From Deltaproteobacteria bacterium (GTDB lineage Bacteria; Desulfobacterota; GWC2-55-46; S146-70): a stretch of DNA of 6,511 nucleotides. The notes below the pieces were generated by a model. The model saw only the letters and a list, made by a program, of their open reading frames with translations. It ran no database searches and was not told where the DNA came from. The position numbers and the translations under genes are program-made. The DNA lies in contig WGFD01000331.1 in NCBI GenBank assembly GCA_015492395.1, positions 1 through 6,511 on the forward strand, in the 5' to 3' direction. Shown piece by piece: positions 6,176 through 6,511 of the stretch (its first letter is position 1; the number at the start of each line of letters is the position of its first letter).

Positions 6176-6511
6176 ATGAACAATGTAACCGGATTGAGGT
6201 GCAGGGAATGCGCCAAGACATACCCAGTAGATCCTGTCCACGTATGTGAGTTCTGTTTCGGACCGCTTGAGGTCATCTATGACTATGATTACATAAAATC
6301 GGTCCTTACCAGGGACAAGATCGCCCTCAGAGAGCCGAATATGTGGAGATACAAGGAGCTATTGCCGCTCGACGGCGAGCCTGCCGTAGGCTTCGATGTG
6401 GGTTTCACCCCACTTGTGAGGGCGAAGAACCTTGAGAAGGCCCTTGGCCTAACGGAGCTGTACATAAAGAACGATGCCGTAAACCATCCCACCCTATCCT
6501 TCAAGGACAGG
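6176..6511 (+). CDS. thrC: Threonine synthase, N-terminal part (cut by window end)
   Basis: The first 112 codons of a PLP-dependent enzyme of the fold-type II family. Threonine synthase converts O-phosphohomoserine and water to threonine and phosphate, the last step of threonine biosynthesis, in the cytoplasm. An N-terminal zinc-ribbon-like region has CxxC pairs at Cys9/Cys12 and Cys24/Cys27, as in many bacterial and archaeal threonine synthases. The substrate and PLP region follows, with FDVGFTPLVRAKNLEKALG (73-91), LYIKNDAVNHPTLSFKDR at the end, and Lys110 of SFKDR as the expected PLP Schiff-base lysine. The start ATG 6176-6178 is supported by a strong AAGGAGG. The gene is divergent from the minus-strand operon and has its own promoter. 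Related ammonia-lyases and cysteate synthase share the fold, but the zinc-ribbon plus SFKDR pattern favours ThrC. Confidence 0.92.
   Translation, partial: MNNVTGLRCRECAKTYPVDPVHVCEFCFGPLEVIYDYDYIKSVLTRDKIALREPNMWRYKELLPLDGEPAVGFDVGFTPLVRAKNLEKALGLTELYIKNDAVNHPTLSFKDR

Overview
This window of about 52% GC comes from a bacterium. The gene families (short-type alpha-glucan phosphorylase, P3A proton-pump ATPase, zinc-ribbon threonine synthase, PEP synthase) suggest an anaerobic or autotrophic Gram-negative lineage such as Deltaproteobacteria or Nitrospirota. That placement is inference from gene style only; there is no marker gene.

Layout. Positions 45-5320 form one minus-strand transcription unit. 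In transcript order it holds a strong-looking sigma70 promoter near 5609-5636, a leader of roughly 280 nt, a decayed PEP synthase (ppsA) fossil at 4859-5320, an intact alpha-glucan phosphorylase (glgP) at 2679-4850, and an intact P3A-type plasma-membrane proton ATPase at 45-2642. The genes are tightly spaced: 8 nt from the fossil's stop to the glgP GTG, and 36 nt from glgP to the ATPase. On the plus strand a divergent unit starts at a near-consensus promoter (5987-6015). It continues through a structured leader of about 150 nt into threonine synthase (thrC, start 6176), which runs off the window end. Between the two promoters and across the minus leader lies about 0.65 kb without a convincing gene. 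It carries two copies of a REP-like repeat and one unassigned open frame.

How the genes fit together. GlgP would release glucose-1-phosphate from storage glucan, PEP synthase would once have fed gluconeogenesis from pyruvate, and the ATPase would turn ATP into a proton gradient. The unit therefore looks like a carbon-reserve and energy operon whose first gene has been lost. The fossil still shows the original start codon, ribosome binding site and several family blocks in the right order. They are separated by internal deletions, one single-base frameshift, premature stops and a very large deletion that joins the N-terminal ATP-grasp region to the C-terminal end.

I see no CRISPR array, tRNA, rRNA, phage gene or intact transposase. 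The most interesting items are the ppsA fossil and its deletion junction, the 11-bp inverted repeat enclosing a compact element in the thrC leader, and the repeated REP-like hairpin.
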